A DNA stretch of 6,399 nucleotides from Candidatus Schekmanbacteria bacterium. Its GTDB lineage: Bacteria > CSSED10-310 > JACPHN01. A program made the position numbers and the translations under genes. Location: NCBI GenBank assembly GCA_016188575.1, contig JACPHN010000131.1:1-6399 (forward strand), given 5' to 3'. The notes under the pieces were generated by a model that was not told the origin of the DNA, ran no database searches, and worked only from the letters and a program-made list of their open reading frames with translations. Positions 5,370 to 6,399 of this stretch are shown here, piece after piece. The stretch's first letter is position 1, and every line of letters starts with the position of its first letter.

Positions 5370-5765
5370 ATGGCAGTACAAACAAAAGGCCAGGTGTTGT
5401 CACTCCTGCAAGAACATCACAACACCATCCGTGCTTTTGGTGTGCGCCGTCTGGGCTTATTTGGCTCCTTTGTCCGCGAGCAACAGAGGCGCGAGAGTGA
5501 TGTCGATATGCTAGTGGAGTTCGAGCCTGGGGCCAAAACGTTTGACGCGTTCATGCAGTTAGCTTTCTTTTTAGAAGCACTGTTCGGACGACGGGTGGAG
5601 TTACTGACACTCGAGTCCCTCAGTCCGCACATTGGTCCGCATATTCTGCGCGAGCTGACCTATGTCAACTTCGATGAGACCCTATCTTCAGCACATACAC
5701 AACGAGACCCAGTATCTCCTGGGCCGGGCGCAGGGGCTGGAGAAAGAGACCTTTCTGCACGATGA
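5370..5765 (+). CDS. mntA: MNT-domain nucleotidyltransferase antitoxin (MntA-like)
   Basis: The product has 131 residues and belongs to the minimal nucleotidyltransferase family. The fold signature is clear: GVRRLGLFGS, then G32-S33, ten residues, D44-x-D46 (the GSX10DXD metal-binding motif), and a third acidic position at E77 in RRVELLT. In characterised MntA-HepT systems such as the one from Shewanella oneidensis, this enzyme neutralises the HEPN toxin by adding AMP to a tyrosine beside its active site. I chose the ATG at 5370 because the usual N-terminal helix (LLQEHHNTIRAFGV) starts just after it; the frame is open to an ATG at 5256 but that part shows no homology. No clear ribosome-binding site precedes it. 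The family usually ends near residue 100; here the frame runs about 30 residues further and overlaps hepT by 92 bases. GC is visibly lower than in the surrounding genes. Confidence 0.88.
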   Translation: MAVQTKGQVLSLLQEHHNTIRAFGVRRLGLFGSFVREQQRRESDVDMLVEFEPGAKTFDAFMQLAFFLEALFGRRVELLTLESLSPHIGPHILRELTYVNFDETLSSAHTQRDPVSPGPGAGAGERDLSAR

Positions 5766-6009
5766 AACGCTAAAGCGCGCGTTTGTCCGGAGTCTGGAAA
5801 TCATTGGGGAAGCGGTGAAACAGCTCCCGAATGACCTCAAGCAGCGGCATACTCATCTGGATTGGCGTGCCATGGCCGGGATGCGTGACCGCCTCATCCA
5901 TAGCTACTTTGGCGTTGACTACGACATTGTATGGGATGTTGTGATCAACAAGATCCCAATGTTACAGCGGGAGGTCGAACACATCCTGCGCCAAGAAGGC
6001 ACCGGCTGA
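5674..6009 (+). CDS. hepT: HEPN-domain RNase toxin (HepT-like, DUF86)
   Basis: The product has 111 residues, the normal size for a HepT/DUF86 HEPN protein. It is mostly helical, with family landmarks RSLEIIGEAVK at 39-49, DWRAMAGMRDRLIHSYFGVD at 63-82, and IVW at 85-87. The RX4HXY motif is intact: R71, H76 and Y78. In this family the arginine and histidine form the ribonuclease site, and the tyrosine is the residue that the partner MntA modifies with AMP. The neighbouring mntA therefore fits a toxin-antitoxin pair, possibly used against phage. The start could also be the in-frame ATG at 5662, four codons earlier; neither has a strong ribosome-binding site, and translational coupling from mntA is likely because the genes overlap. 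Nothing in the sequence suggests inactivation. Confidence 0.9.
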   Translation: MRPYLQHIHNETQYLLGRAQGLEKETFLHDETLKRAFVRSLEIIGEAVKQLPNDLKQRHTHLDWRAMAGMRDRLIHSYFGVDYDIVWDVVINKIPMLQREVEHILRQEGTG

Positions 6010-6080
6010 CCATAGGCGATGCCCTCTCCTCCGGGTGTCGGTCCGGAATACGGAACGGGGAGTTGCTCGCTGCTGCGCGT

Positions 6081-6087
6081 GGAGGAA
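6081..6087 (+). promoter_or_regulatory. Strong ribosome-binding site of the ruvA-like gene
   Basis: GGAGGAA lies five bases before the ATG at 6093 (seven when measured from GGAGG). A nearer ATG at 6088 is followed by a stop after one codon, so 6093 is the only workable start. It is the clearest Shine-Dalgarno sequence in the window. Confidence 0.75.
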
Positions 6088-6092
6088 ATGGC

Positions 6093-6399
6093 ATGATCGG
6101 ATATCTGTCGGGGCGGCTGCTGGCGGCCGACGGCGAGGAGCTCTTGGTGGCGGCCGGCGGCGTCGGCTACTGGGTCACTGTCGGCGCGCATGACGCGCGC
6201 GCCGTGATGAAGTCGGCAGAACGTGCGGTGGAGCTCTTCGTCCATACGCAGATGACGGTGGCCGCAACCACGGGGAAAGCGACCATCCATCTGTACGGGT
6301 TCCGCACCCCCGAAGATCTGGAGGCATTCCGCTGGGTACTGTCGGTGCCCAAGCTGGGGGCTCGGATCGCTCTGGATCTCGTCGGGACGCTCGGCGCCG
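6093..6399 (+). CDS. ruvA: RuvA-like Holliday junction DNA-binding protein (3' end outside window)
   Basis: The first 102 residues are visible. RuvA binds Holliday junctions as a tetramer and loads the RuvB motor for branch migration during recombination repair. The N-terminal OB-fold is recognisable: MIGYLSGRLL, then GGVGYWVTV at 22-30. LYGF at 67-70 and the following helix (TPEDLEAFRWVLSVPKLG) match the junction to the helix-hairpin-helix domain. Two departures from classical RuvA stand out. The loop before LYGF, which in E. coli carries the acidic pin (VREDA-type), reads VAATTGKATIH, is longer and has no acidic residue. The first hairpin motif reads SVPKLG instead of the common NGVG pattern. 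The usual upstream partner ruvC is missing; hepT ends 83 bases before. It could be a divergent true RuvA or a paralogue; the rest of the gene and any ruvB lie outside the window. Confidence 0.82.
   Translation, partial: MIGYLSGRLLAADGEELLVAAGGVGYWVTVGAHDARAVMKSAERAVELFVHTQMTVAATTGKATIHLYGFRTPEDLEAFRWVLSVPKLGARIALDLVGTLGA

Noticed and set aside
1-6399. CRISPR arrays, tRNA or rRNA genes
   Set aside because: I saw no regularly spaced short repeats, cloverleaf patterns with a CCA-type end, or conserved rRNA segments. The only long repeat is the FG-GAP duplication.

Overview
The window reads as a high-GC bacterial chromosome segment. The pieces suggest a Gram-negative, environmental lineage: a PEP-CTERM-like sorting tail on a secreted protein, a bacterial microcompartment (BMC) shell protein, and the start of a ruvA-like gene. 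I cannot name the phylum from this sequence alone.

Left block (1-3645, minus strand). Transcription runs right to left: a small BMC-H shell protein gene (3645-3247), then a 703-residue secreted FG-GAP/VCBS-repeat protein (3024-913), then the first 256 residues of a second, near-identical FG-GAP protein (769-1) that continues past the window edge. The two FG-GAP genes are a tandem duplication: 1-823 and 2256-3078 align without a gap, including about 54 bases upstream of the start codons.

Centre (3646-5369). A 344-base divergent spacer is rich in inverted repeats and leads into a solo tnpB (3990-5240), the RNA-guided nuclease gene of IS200/IS605- and IS607-type elements, with no tnpA in the window. 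Strong hairpins at and after the 3' end of tnpB look like the omega-RNA and the right end of the element. The RuvC-II position that normally holds the catalytic glutamate reads as lysine. This tnpB may therefore be nuclease-dead, or use a rearranged active site.

Right block (5370-6399, plus strand). An overlapping MNT nucleotidyltransferase/HEPN pair forms a MntA-HepT type toxin-antitoxin module. It is followed after 83 bases by the start of a ruvA-like gene that runs off the window; the usual ruvC neighbour is absent. The MNT/HEPN genes look less GC-rich than their surroundings, which fits horizontal acquisition.

The left block looks like one expression unit or two adjacent ones making a shell protein and exported beta-propeller proteins. 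The tnpB element and the toxin-antitoxin pair look like accessory cargo lodged between that block and the DNA-repair gene. The most promising leads are the E-to-K change in TnpB, the stacked hairpins around its promoter, the RuvA-like protein without a recognisable acidic pin, and the orphan BMC-H protein with an unusual pore loop.
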